Both the position numbers and the translations under genes were made by a program. This document shows positions 23,601 through 36,200 of a stretch of DNA of 64,000 bases, one piece after another. Every line of letters begins with the position of its first letter. The stretch's first letter is position 1. Source of the DNA: Shinisaurus crocodilurus (taxonomy: Eukaryota > Chordata > Lepidosauria > Squamata > Shinisauridae); NCBI GenBank assembly GCA_021292165.1, contig CM037876.1:111543379-111607378 (forward strand), read 5' to 3'. Under the pieces are notes generated by a model. That model saw only the letters and a program-made list of their open reading frames with translations. It was not told the origin of the DNA and searched no databases.

Positions 23601-26600
23601 ATTGAGACGTTTAAAAAGTTTTCCTAATAATAATACATTTTCAGTAAACTTTTAAAATTTGTTGTCATTTATAAATACTGAAGTGGGAACCTTCAAGGAA
23701 TTCCTTTCCCCCTCAGTGAAGGGGAGGGACTGGGCTCAGTGGAAGCTTCCTCTGAATCTAATCCCTACCATCAACAGCTGCTTCAGGGATGAAGAGAACA
23801 TTGATACTGCCTTTTGCCTCTAAAGAAGCTGGGGGGGGGGGGGGATAGAACTGGCCCTACAATTTCACATTGAATCCATAAGGCAGGGCTCTCCAACCTT
23901 GGGTCCCCAGATGTTGCTGGCCTACAGCTCCCAGCATACCCAGCCAGCATGGCTAATGGCAAGGGATTCTGGGAGCTGTAGTCCAGCAACATCTGGGGAC
24001 CCAAGGTTGGAGTGCCCTGCCATAAGGTATGAAATACGGCCTTCATGCATAAAGTAAATGAGCAAGGTGGAAAAGCAAATGGCCTACATAAGAAAATATT
24101 TTGGGGGAAATAAAATGGTTCCATTTCTAGTATATACAGGCTTACAGTGCAATATCCTGTTCAGCAGTATGTCCCGCCACCATGTTCAGTGGGAATCCCT
24201 ACGAAGTATGTTTAGGATGGCAGCCTTAAGCAATCAGTAGATATATTGGAATCATATACAGTAGGCATATGTATTACTTTACTGAAACAGTAAAGTAAAT
24301 GAAATGAGAAGGAGCTAGAAAGACAAAAAATGTTCATAGCAGAACTAACTTTCAATTATTTGTACTGTTGAATTAAAGTTATTGTGATTTTGTCACAGGG
24401 GATGTGATGAGCAGGGAGTTCCATAATTTATCAAACAGAAGAAAAGCTTTTGTATCAAGTATGTATTTAGCATGAACTTTTTTATTGCTGGATCTTTATG
24501 AATTTTAGTTTTATTGAGTATTATATCAAGTATTACACGGAAATCTAAACATAGTGACATCAAGATTATATACAAGATTACAGAGTGCACTCTAAAAATG
24601 ATGTGGTTACAGACACTAGATTTTTGGAGCTCCCCTTACATCCATTTTGGATTGGACCTAGATGACTGTAAAATTTGGGCCTGATCCAAAATTATCAGGC
24701 CTTGGCCATGAAAAATTTCATAGCCCCACTCCACCATGACGCTAACTGGGCGACTGCCTCTTGGCCTAGCCTACCTCACAGGGGTTGTGAGGATGAAATG
24801 CGTGCAACGAACTACATTGCATGCAACTCTGCTCTGAATAGAAATGTTAATAGAAAATAAGGTTCATGCTAAATAATGATCATGTTCTTTCTAGAACATT
24901 ATTTTTGAGCAACCTAGAAAAAAGCCCACAAGGCAACATGCGCCTCCAGCAACATCAAGTAAGCCGCTCAACAAGGTCTGCCACGGACGGCCTTCTCCTT
25001 ATCCCATCAGCCAGAGCAGCCAGGCTGGTGGGGACTAGGAAGAGGGCCTTCTCTGTGGCGGCCCCCACATTATGGAACTCCCTCCCTAGTGACCTTCGCC
25101 ATGCCCCCTCCGTGATGAGCTTCCGCCGTGCATTAAAAAACATGGCTGTTCAGGCGGGAATATGGGGTGGGTTAGGTTTTTAATGAGAATTTTTTATATT
25201 GTTTTAATTATTATATTTTATTGTGTTGTTTTGCTGTATTTTAATTGTACATCGCCCAGGGTGGCCGGGTGACCGGCCAGATGGGCGATTGATAAATATA
25301 ATAAATAAATAAATAAATAAATAGGCAAGTTAGGGTAAAAATGGTGGCGAAAAAGTTTCGTGAAAAGCATGTGGACATTCCATGTGGCTGACAATGATGT
25401 TCAAAGTCAGCCTACCTTCCTCAGCAGCACTGCAGCAAGCAGCATTGGCATGGTGTTGCATTTCCACACCAGCTCCAGATTAAAGTGCATTACAACAAAG
25501 AACGGGCTGCAGCAGTGTCCCCTTCAGCGTACACAGCCCCAACAAGCCAGGGTCTGCTTCCCATGTAGCATGTGAAAGGCCCAGAAGAACTTTCCTTTTT
25601 TGTTTCCTTGTTTTAAAGATAGCTCTTTGCATCAGATATACATTCAATACATGTCGAGGAGCACGTGCTCTGACGCGCACATTTCCTTATGGCAAAGCTG
25701 GTGTGGGAACCAGCGATACTGACGGAATGAGAAAGCAAACGGTTAATTTGTATGATCCGACTGGCACAAAGCACATGCTGCATGTTGTCACGAATTTTGG
25801 CAGAGTTCATGAAGGCAAATACATGTCTCCAAACAGAGGCGTGAGTATAAAGAACACACTCTACAGCAGTGTTCTCCAAGCTTGGCGCCCCCAGATGTTT
25901 CTGGCCTACAACTCCCAGCGTTGCTGGCTGGGGCATGCTGGGAGTTGTAGGCCAAAAACATCTGGGGACCCAAGGTTGGAGAACACTGCTCTACAGCCTG
26001 AAATAGATCCCATTCAAAAATCAATAGGGCTCATGGGCCAGAGCACTCTCTTACCTTGGGGCAAGGTTCACAGGTAATTTTTCCACATGTCAATTTGTAT
26101 TTCAAATACAGTCCTCTCTGTAGGCTGCACTGACAGCTGGTGCATTGATCCAACAACACACGTTTCCCTGGCTGAAACAACAAAACAGGTTTACAGTTTT
26201 CAGTGATTTCTTTTTCACATTAGAAACATGAAGAACGGAACATTAATTACCAGATGAAAAAAAATTAAGCCATCCATCCTCCAAACATAGCGTTTCTAGA
26301 AAGGTTAGACAGCAACACTTCTATTTTGAATTTTACTTACAATCATATCCATTCTTGACAGTTTACACAAAATATGTTATGTATGAAAAGAAAACCACAC
26401 TAATATGTTGACACCACCTAGCAGGCAGAAGGGAAAACTACTACCCATTGGTTGAAGGGTTGCACAGTCATTCCTATCCTTAGCAGCACTGGTTTCAAAG
26501 TGTAAGTGAATGTTCCTTTCCATTCCACAAAGGGGGAAATGAATACAGTTTAAAGCTTGGATATAAAAGAGCTATTAATTTGCTGAATTCATAAGTATAA

Positions 26601-27233
26601 AGATACAGTCGAGTAGTGGCATTCAAATTTTCTAAAGTCAGATTCAAACTTAGCAAAATGGGATCCACTTCTGTTTTGTCTTCAGTCCAAATTATAGATT
26701 ACGGCAGGGGTGCGCAGCATGTGGCCCATGGGCTCCATGCAGCATCTAACCACACACACACCTGGTGTCCCCTGCCACCCGCTACTGCCCCGATAAAAAA
26801 AAAATAAATTAACCACACACACAAAAACACATCCATAGTGGCTACCCAGCATCAAAATGGCCAAATTTAGCTTGTTTGCCGGCTAAATGTGGCCTGTTCA
26901 GGGCTCCAGGGTTGCTACAGAGAGTGTAGCGCTAACCATAGTAGCGCTCCTTAGTGCTACAAAGTAGTTTGTCACCAAATTTCGACGGTGTGAAGGATTG
27001 AGGCCTACTCAGGCTTAAGTTTGCTGAAGCCTGAAGGCCCAAACACTTCCCTAGATTAGTTGGAGCCTGAAGGCCCAAACACTTCAGGATGGGAGGGGGA
27101 GTTTGAGAGTTTTAGTACCCAATAGAAGTTAAGAATTAGTCTCCTGATCAAGGTCACCTGATTATAACCTTCCACTCCTGGGAGGGCTATATATGTGTGG
27201 GGTGTGGTCAGAGAGAAGCAGAGAGAGCCTGAT

Positions 27234-27290
<57 letters not shown>

Positions 27291-30200
27291 AGACTGAGAC
27301 TGAGACTGAGACTGAGACTGAGAGACTGAGAGACTGACTGCAGAGAGACGGACTGCAGAGGAGAGAGGTAGTCTGAAGTTAAGCTAGAGATCCTTGGATT
27401 GTTTGTTTGTTTAATTCTATCATACTTGCTTTTGAATTATAACCACTCTATTAAGTAATTACCCTAATATAATAAGTAAAGTGTTGTTGTGTACCCTGAG
27501 AGTTTGGAGTGACTTATTCACCACGTCTAAAGCCTACACCCATGCTACTGGAAGCAGGCAAAGGATTTGATCTCCTGGAACGGGAGAGGCTTTGAGAAGA
27601 GGCAGAGATCTTCCAAAGGCAGATCAAGGAGTCCCTGTAGTAGCGGAACCTTGACAGATGGCAAACCAGCAGTTTCTCTCTCTTTTTTCCTGGGATGATG
27701 CCCACCCCTGCATTATACACAGAAGCATGTACTGGGAGCCCAGTGACTCACTTTGATGTGGGAAAGTGTTCACCCCATCTACATATTTGTATGTAGATTA
27801 GGCCTTAGATTGATATAATAAAAGATACAAATCATATTTGTTTTTCCTGTGTTCTTTCTCCTCCCCACATCCATCTTTTTTCTTTCTTCTCTATCTCTCT
27901 GTCTTTCTCCACCCTACCCTGTCTTTCTGCTTTTTAGCCACCCTGATGCAGTCTGAGGTGGTGGTGACTGACCAGAAAAGGGATCTTAGAGTTGTGGTGG
28001 ATAGTACCAGGGCTACAACAGATAGCTTGATTTAAAAAAAAAAATTGACCCAGTGACCTGGTTCACACGTCATGCTAAGCCATGGTGGGTTGATATTGTG
28101 GGTGGTTACAGGGTGCCTTAGCGTGACATCCAAACCCAGAGTGTTTTTTCCATTGTGGGTTGTTTTTCTCAAACAAGCCACCCTGAGAACCCATGGCTTT
28201 GTAGCAGCGTTGTTTAAGGTGGCTTGTTTTCAGGGTGGCTTGTTGTGATGTCCAAACCCAGCAGGACGATTTTATCATAGGTTGTCAGGAACAGCTAGAG
28301 AGCTGACAACAAGAGCAGCGAAAACCCCTGCCACTCCTCGTGATATCACTGGTGCCACCAGCATTCTCCCTCATCCCTTCTCGGCACCCTCCACCTCAGG
28401 ATGGATTTTTAATTTTTTTCCCCATAGAAATCTTGAAGAAAGGATACCGGAGAGTGTCCCGAATGCATTCGTAATTTTGTTTTCGGTCCTGCGCAGGTGC
28501 GCAGGAATGACTGTCCGCTACTAGGAATTTTGCATAATTTCCCCCTCAGTTTTACTGCTCTGTCTTGAAATGTGTGTATTTTTAGCAATCCACCTCATTT
28601 GTCTGCCTTGAAATTTGTGTATCTTTACCCACTCAGTCCCTGCTCTGCCTTGAAATTTGCCTATGTACATCCGACAGCTAGCAATGGAGACCAGTGGAGG
28701 GAAGTGACATGCATGACGGGTGTGTGTGAGAAAGTGGCTGGCAGCTGCAGGAGAGAAGGAGCTTTAGGGGCAGGTGTTATGACTTCAGTAGAACGTGAAG
28801 CAGCCTTTAAAAAAAAAAAGATGTTTGCTAGAATGGGAAATTCTGAAGTGGAGGATGAAATTGACAAGGACATTGCACACTTGTGCAAGACCCTGAAAAA
28901 GAAATGTTTAATAATTGTCAACGCATTCCCACGTTCATAAGGGCTTAGAAAATTATTTCCTTTTTGTGATCTGATGCGGGGTGGGTAGAGTTTTGCTTGG
29001 GAAGCACTGAAGTGGATGAAGTTGACAAGGGCATTGACAAGAGGGGGATATGGCTATGCTGGGCTCCATAGTGGACAGGTGGGCTTACAGTCCTGCACAC
29101 TTGTGCAAGATCCTGAAAATAAAAATTAAGGACTCAGAAACTTAAATCCCTTTGGCGATCTGATGCAGGGGGGGGGGGAGTTTGCAACCCCAGCAGACCA
29201 TTTGCAGAATAGGTGCCGATGTAGGTAATGAGAAAATGAGCATTTCGGCTGCAAAGACCCCTGGGATAGGTGCTGGCAGCAGCCAGGAGGACTTAGAGGG
29301 ACTGAGGGAGAAAGAAGCCATGGCAAGCCACCAAGCAGGCTATTGTCTGATGGGAGTAATGGATAAGCCACCCATCCACCCACCCTGGCTTATTCTCAAG
29401 GTGGCTTAGTGTGGCGTGCGTGCGAACTCACCCAGTGTGTGGCAGCTGTGAAAAAAGAAATTCTATGTTGGGGATCACTAGGACATGAATTGAAAATAGA
29501 CCTGCTGACATTATAATGCCTTTATGCTGCAAGCACAATTGGAATACTCTGTACAGTTATAGTAATCAAATTTAAAAAATGATATTGTATAAAGGAGAAG
29601 ATGCAGAAAAGAACAACCAAAATTATCAATGTATTGGAGCAACTCTCATAAGTGGAAAGCTTACAATATTTGGAGCTTTTTAACTTTGAAAAAAAGTGAG
29701 TAAGGGGAGGACATGATAGAAGTGTGTACAAGTATGGATGGTGCAGAGAAAGTGGATAGATTTTTCCTCTCTTATAATAGTAGAACCCAGGCCCATCCAA
29801 TGAAGTTGATTGGTGGGAGACTAAGAACATAAGAGAAGCCATGCTGGATCAGACCAAGGGTCCATCTAGTCCAGCACTCTGTTCACACAGTGGCCAACCA
29901 GCTGCCCACGGGATTCCACAAGCAGGACATGAGTGCAATACCACCCTCCCACTCATGTTCCCCAGCAACTGGTATACACAGGCATACTGCCTCTGATACT
30001 GGAGACAGCATATAGCCACCACGACTAGTAGCCATTGATAGCCTTATCCTCCATGAATTTGTCTAATCCCCTTTTAAAGTCATCTAAATTGGTAGCCATC
30101 ATCTTGTGGTTTAACTATGTGCTGTGTGAAGAAGGACTTCCTTTTATCTGGATCTCTCACCAATGCATTTCATGGGATTCAGGACAGATAAAAATAAGTA

Positions 30201-33200
30201 CTTCTTCACACAACGCATAGTTAAACTGTTGAATTTGCTACTGCAAGATGTAGTGATGTCCACCAACTTGGAAAGGTTTAGGCGATTGGACAAACTCATG
30301 GAGGATAAGGCTATCAATGGCTACAAGTCATGAAGGCTATGTAATACCTCCAATATCAGAAGCAGTATGCCTATGTATGCCAGTTGCTGGGGGACACAAG
30401 CGGGAAGGCGCTATCGCACTCATCTGGTTGGCAACTGTGGAAAAACAATGCTGGACTAGATGGCCCTTTGGTCTGATTGAACAGGGCTCTTCTTATGTTC
30501 TCATATATATTCTCCTACTCCAGTCTGTGTTGCTGGGCAAAACTTCACATTATGTGGGAGTTCCTGGATTAGATTTTCTGACAATTTTATTTTTACTTTA
30601 AAACAGCTGCTCAAGGTCCAAACTGGATTGAAACGGCAGCGCTGGGAGAAGTGAGGAGCGGTTAATCCTTTCCCTGTGTTGTTTTCCCTGTCTGAATCCT
30701 GTCCATCCCTAAGCTGCTATAAGATCCAGTGGGGGGAAATTATAGGTAGCAGTGTTTTACTCCTGCAAGGAAACAGCAGCTGTCTGGGGGAAGGGGGAGA
30801 TTTAGATTGGGGAAACAGCATGTAGGGAAAGGATTGAAGCCCCCTCCCTCTCCTAGTGCTCTGCTATGAACCAATTTGGAGCTTCGCATGATTGTTTTTA
30901 TGTAAAAATCAATGATCCCCCGTGTAATGTGTAGTTTGCCCCTCTGCCTGTTTCTCATCCCCACATCTACCTTACTCCTCCTCCCTTTTTGTCGTTTTTC
31001 TCCACCCATCTTTTTCTTCTATTCCCTTCTTTGTCCATCTTTTCCCTCTCTTCCAGTCCATCTTCCATTTTTCAATTTGTGGGTTACACGCCACCAGTTG
31101 AAGTTGAATGCAATAAACAACTAACAATCATGGAAAGTACGTGCCAATTACTACAGTGTGAAACTTTACTAGGCTCTTGGGATCCTGATCCCCTTCACTT
31201 GAGTGCAAAGCCCTATGTTTAAGGGGGGATCACATACATGGGATTTAATTGTTTCTGCAGGAAGTGGGACATTATCATATTTTTGTATTATAGAATCCCT
31301 TTCCTAATTCAGTGGCCCAAGTTTCCACAGAAAACCTCAATTTTCCAAATCCTAACTTGTTGGGAATAACTTTCAAATTACTGAATCCAACAGTTTACCA
31401 TTATTTAAGTTGGAAACATGTTTTTAAAAAGAAGTTTGCACTATGTGCACTAAGAGCAAGTCAAAATCAAATATCCAGATATCAGTAATTACCCATGTGT
31501 TTGGGAAAGTTCCCGTCTGGAACAAAATATTATATAATATCTACTGGGATCGGTCCTAGACAGTAAAACCCCATTAACAAGTAGATTACTGTGAGGGAGT
31601 TGGTAAATATTTAATGAACAGATTTTTAAAAAATGTTTGTCAAATGCACCTATGAAATGCTGAATGAGAACCTCACAAGGCCCTGTCAACATCTGCTCAC
31701 ACAGTGCTAGCCGATGCAACCCATAAAAGTCTATATCAAGGCAAAGCATGTCTGTGTCTTCCTTAATCACTGTGCTCAATAAAAGCCTGGGAAACCAGAT
31801 GACTGTTGCAAGATGATTCCATTTGGTAAGTCAAGCCACCTGGTTGGAAGTTTAAAGTGCTGTGAAATGAACGCAGTTAAACCAAAGTATGGGAGGATCA
31901 AGCTGGTAACTGGATACGAGGTGGAAATGTAAAGGGATTAAGGAAAAAACAAATGGCTCCAGTAATACAATTGCAACAGAAAACCCTGAACATGAAACCG
32001 TTGAATTGATAAGTTAGTGGGGGCCAGGAAGGAGAGGTGAGGAAAGAAAAGGGGGGATTTTCCTTTAATGGAAAGTGGAAGATAGTTAAAAATACATTTT
32101 CAAGTCTGGGAAGTTTAAGGGTGTGATATATTAAGTACTGCTTCCATGCAAATGACAGTACTTAAGTACTTATTAGACGGAGGCCAAATGCAGGGGGGAA
32201 GCCCGAAATATTACCCTTTACAAAACTTTGCATGGGCAGCACAATCCTATGGACGCTACACAGCGTCTCGATGGCCATAGGAATTTTCGGAGTCCCAGCT
32301 CCAACCTCAGAAACTTGTTCTGCCATCAGAGCTGGGACTCCCCCCCTGGCCCCTGGCCCTCACAGGCAGCACAGAAAGAACCGTGCTTTTGGGGTCATTC
32401 CAGGGGGCGGGGCGGGGAGGAGACCGACACCGCCAAGATACAAAGTATCCTGGCGGCACCTCAGCCTCCTTCCCTCCCACTCCGAGGCGCTGCACTTAGA
32501 TGGCTGAAATCCAAGATGCTTTGCAAGGCAGGAGGAGCGTGGAGGTGAGCTTTTCCTCTGCACTCCGCCCGCCCTGCATAGGATGCCCGTAATCCTCCAA
32601 GTTTGGAGGCTTATGGGCATTTTTGTTTTTAAAATTGTTTTTAAAAAATAGAACTGCAAGAGCCGGGATGGGCAACCTCTTTTCTGTTGAGGGCTGCATT
32701 CCTTTGCAGGTAATCTGTCTGCTGGATGGGTCGCCCCCTTTTCTCTTTCTGCCCCCCCTTTTTCTTTCTTGCTCTTCCTTCCTATTCAGTGGGCTACCAG
32801 GTAAGGGGCAGATGGTTCTTGTCAGAGGTCTGAACAGATCGCATGCAGAAAGGGTTTTTTGAAATTGGGCTGAGGGCTGCAGGTTGCCCACCCCTGCCCT
32901 AGAGGTATGTTTATTATAATGATGGAAGGAAGAATTAAAAAGAAAATACTGATGGATACCATTGTACTGGTAAAGGGATGTTCTATAAAATAAAAGCTAT
33001 ACTATACAAAATGGCACAGCACTCTATTTGTTAAAGATTTTAATTCATTAACAGTGCTGTGGGTTTTTATTTATTAGAGTTTTTATTGTCTGCTGTGCTA
33101 TCATTCTATTGTTTTGTGATATTTGTATTTTTTACTTTTTGTAGGCTGCTCCGGGAATGCTAATTGATGACTGAAGGGCAAGGTAAGGTATACAATTTAG

Positions 33201-36200
33201 AAAGAGATAAGGCTATCCTACACACCCTTACCTAGGAGCAAGTCCCACTGAATTCAGTGGGGCTTACTTTTGAGTAGACATGCATGGGATGTTACTGTCC
33301 AAATAATTACTCCTGAAGTAATTAAAAAATCTTTTTGAGTGATTAAACTGCTTCTCATGCTGTCTCCCTGTAATCCTTATAACAACTCTGTGGATTTTTA
33401 CATTCTGAGGCAACTCACCTTTTCCACTGGTATTCCCTATATGGAGGGAAAGCCCCTTGGTCTCCCTTTCTTCTTAGAATAATGGAGATAGCAATCTCAT
33501 CTCACATATATGAAAAAAACATTGCAGAAGTACTCAGAAAGGACCAAGGAGATGACAGATCTTTTCCCTATTCAGGGGCATGGGGAGGCCACATTCCAGT
33601 GGCGGGCAGGGCTGAAGGCAACTGGGATGGGGCAAAAATACCAGCATATTGTAGCTTGAAGCTCTTACTGCCAGTATCTAAGCCTTACGAGAGGTATTTC
33701 AACCTTGTAGAATAGGGGGGAAACTGCACAAAAGCCGGGAAACCACCGAACCACCCATGGCCAGCCAGGGGAAGGGGGCATAACCATTTGGGAAACCCCA
33801 GAGGGCCAGATTTGGCCCCCTGGCCCAAGGTTCCCCACCCCTGTTTCTAAAGCATCCGTTGAGGATCAGAATATTGTAATGCAGGGCCTGATTAGCAAAC
33901 AGACAGGGAAAGAGGGTGGAGGACCACAATTAAACCTTGGAAAGGAGATGTAGACAATACTGCTTCCGTTTCATTTGCAAGCTTGACACTGATCACGTTA
34001 AAAAGCCTTCATTATGTCTGGGTCATAGAAAACGACATGTCATGGAAACATTAGGAGAGGGGCTCACTGGCAGAACTCATGGTTTGAAAGCAAAAGGACA
34101 CATCTCCAGGAAGATCAGGGAAAGGCTCCTGCCTGAAACCCCGGAGAGCCACTGCCAGTCGATGTAGACAATACTGAGCTAGATGGACCCATGGTCTGAC
34201 TCCATATAAGACAGCTTCCTAGGTTCCAAAGCCTTCTTCCCATCACCTGAGTCTGAAGTCATACAGCTCAGACAGAGATTCACCACCTCAGCAAGAACTA
34301 GGCCTATGATCCACTCTTAAAGGTCAAAAGTGGCTTCTCCTTTTTCCTTCAAAAAAGGCCGAGTCCAATGTGAAAACATTCCAACAATATATCCCTTAAT
34401 TCGCAAGGTGAAGATAATTTAAACAGCTGATTAGCTATGACCTTACCCCAATAACAGTGCCATTCAAAACACAGCCACCCACAGGTTCTGCAAGAGAAAT
34501 TATGTATCTATTAGTATCAGTGCCTTCAATACAACTAAAGGGCTTTAAATATTAGTACATACTCTGAACCCAGAATGCTTTATACTAGACGCTCCCCTGT
34601 GAGGTTAATCCTAGTTTATATATCATAGCTACTGCACTTGATAAAATGATTTTGCTTTTCTCCCTTCCTTACCCTGCAATTCTTGCTTCCCATTTAGAAG
34701 CACCATCACTTTTCTCTGTCAAATTGTACATTTTGTATCTTAATTCTAATTTCCCCATTCTCCTTGCCTTTATGCTGCAAGCACAATTTGCAGGGTTTTG
34801 CAGTGCTTCAAAAACCTACAAGACCAAGGAATGCTCTGTTTACTTCTTGTTTTATATTTATATTGACAAAACATTGAAAAATCTGCAGAAAATAACATCT
34901 TTTAAAAAAAACAAACCTACAAGAGACAATAGTGGGACAGGAAAGAATTACTATGCTGCTCATCACGGGTACCAGTGGCTTCATCATGCCACTTTAACTC
35001 TCTTCAAAACTAGAGTACATTTTGCATTTCAGAGCTAGCCTGCCTACAGGTCAGGGATACACAACCCACAGGCCTTATGCAGCCCCTCCCCCACAGTGGT
35101 GTGTCATCATCGTCATCCCCTGACAAAATTACCACTGATTTAGCCCCATTTTTACTCCAAGGATGCTCTAGGATTCAGCACTCAAAGGGCCTGCCCACTG
35201 AGTGTGGAGACCAGAGCATCTTTTGTGAGACACTCTGACATATAAGTGAACTGGCTAGTTCTATGACCCTCTGAGTGCTGCTGCTGCTGACAACGGGAGA
35301 GTGCCAGGAGTGCACTCTTCAGAAGTAAGCAGAAAAGGAAAGGTTGGCCAAGGTGATGGGGTGGTGTTTGAGGGAACGTGTGCATGAGTGTGCGCACGTG
35401 TGTGTGTGGGGGGAAGAGTTTATTTATGTGTGTGTGTGTTCTTGTGAGTGTGCGCACACATGTGTGACCCCCAGCCCCTCAACAGGCACCACATGTGGCC
35501 CTCAGGGCCAAATAACAGTGTGTGCCCCCCTGCTATAGCTAAAGTTCTTCCCCTTAAAATGGCTTCTGTCTGGAGCAGTTCACTACGTCAGAGAAAACAA
35601 ACACATGACAGTTGGTTCCCAGAGATCCTTTCCCAGGCTGGTCCAGGAATAGTTTAACAATAACACACTCCTGGCTGCAGACATAAACAGAACTGCTTGA
35701 GGCAGACATTGTACCACAATATTGTCAAAACAAAACAAAAGCGCCCAGCTTGCAGCTGATTCCACAACAATTCAGGGACTGTGCAGCTAGCCACTTGATG
35801 TAGAACCCCATCAATCCACTGGTTGCTTTGCCAGTTCCAAGGAATGTGGACAACAAAACTGCTTGGAATGGACAGTTAAAGTCAATGGAGTTCTTTACTA
35901 ACCTGTCCTAGAGACAGTAAGAAGGAACCCTGCTGACTCAAACCAAGGATTGAGCTATTCCAGTAATTCCAACAGTGGTCAGCTAGATGCTTTTGGCAGG
36001 CCTACAAACAGGGCGAAGCTGACCTCCCCAGTTGTTGCTCCTCCAGCAACTGGGATACAGAAGGATACTACTTCTGTACATGGAGGAGGTTCCACTTACT
36101 TATAATCACCAATAAGCACTGACAGGCAATGCAACCCCACCCACTAAGAGGATCCTTTTTGCTTGCATAAAATATTAGGGGCTTGAGTAAGGCCATTCTC

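Larger units (their letters stand above)
20600..26054 (-). other. VWF: VWF intron (48 to 47 equivalent), 5.5 kb
   Basis: Contents in order are a composite GAGTC-rich hAT (21090-22093), a solo-LTR-like element (22847-23483), a family C element (23884-24019), an L2-like LINE end (24935-25324) and another family C element (25867-25988). Segments between them show no recognised feature. Confidence 0.75.
26172..34446 (-). other. VWF: VWF intron (47 to 46 equivalent), 8.3 kb
   Basis: It contains an LTR-like element (26989-27656), a large hAT-like element (28056-29429), nested CR1 ends (29530-30515), a hAT-type element (32655-32899) and fragments of short interspersed repeats near 33210-33290 and 33720-34220. 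The region 30520-32650 is not recognised except for a pattern shared with 6780-7180. Confidence 0.7.

Noticed and set aside
32228..32891. Several 90-131 codon frames on both strands
   Set aside because: They cover GC-richer repeat sequence and an old hAT-type element; no motif or conserved exon border.
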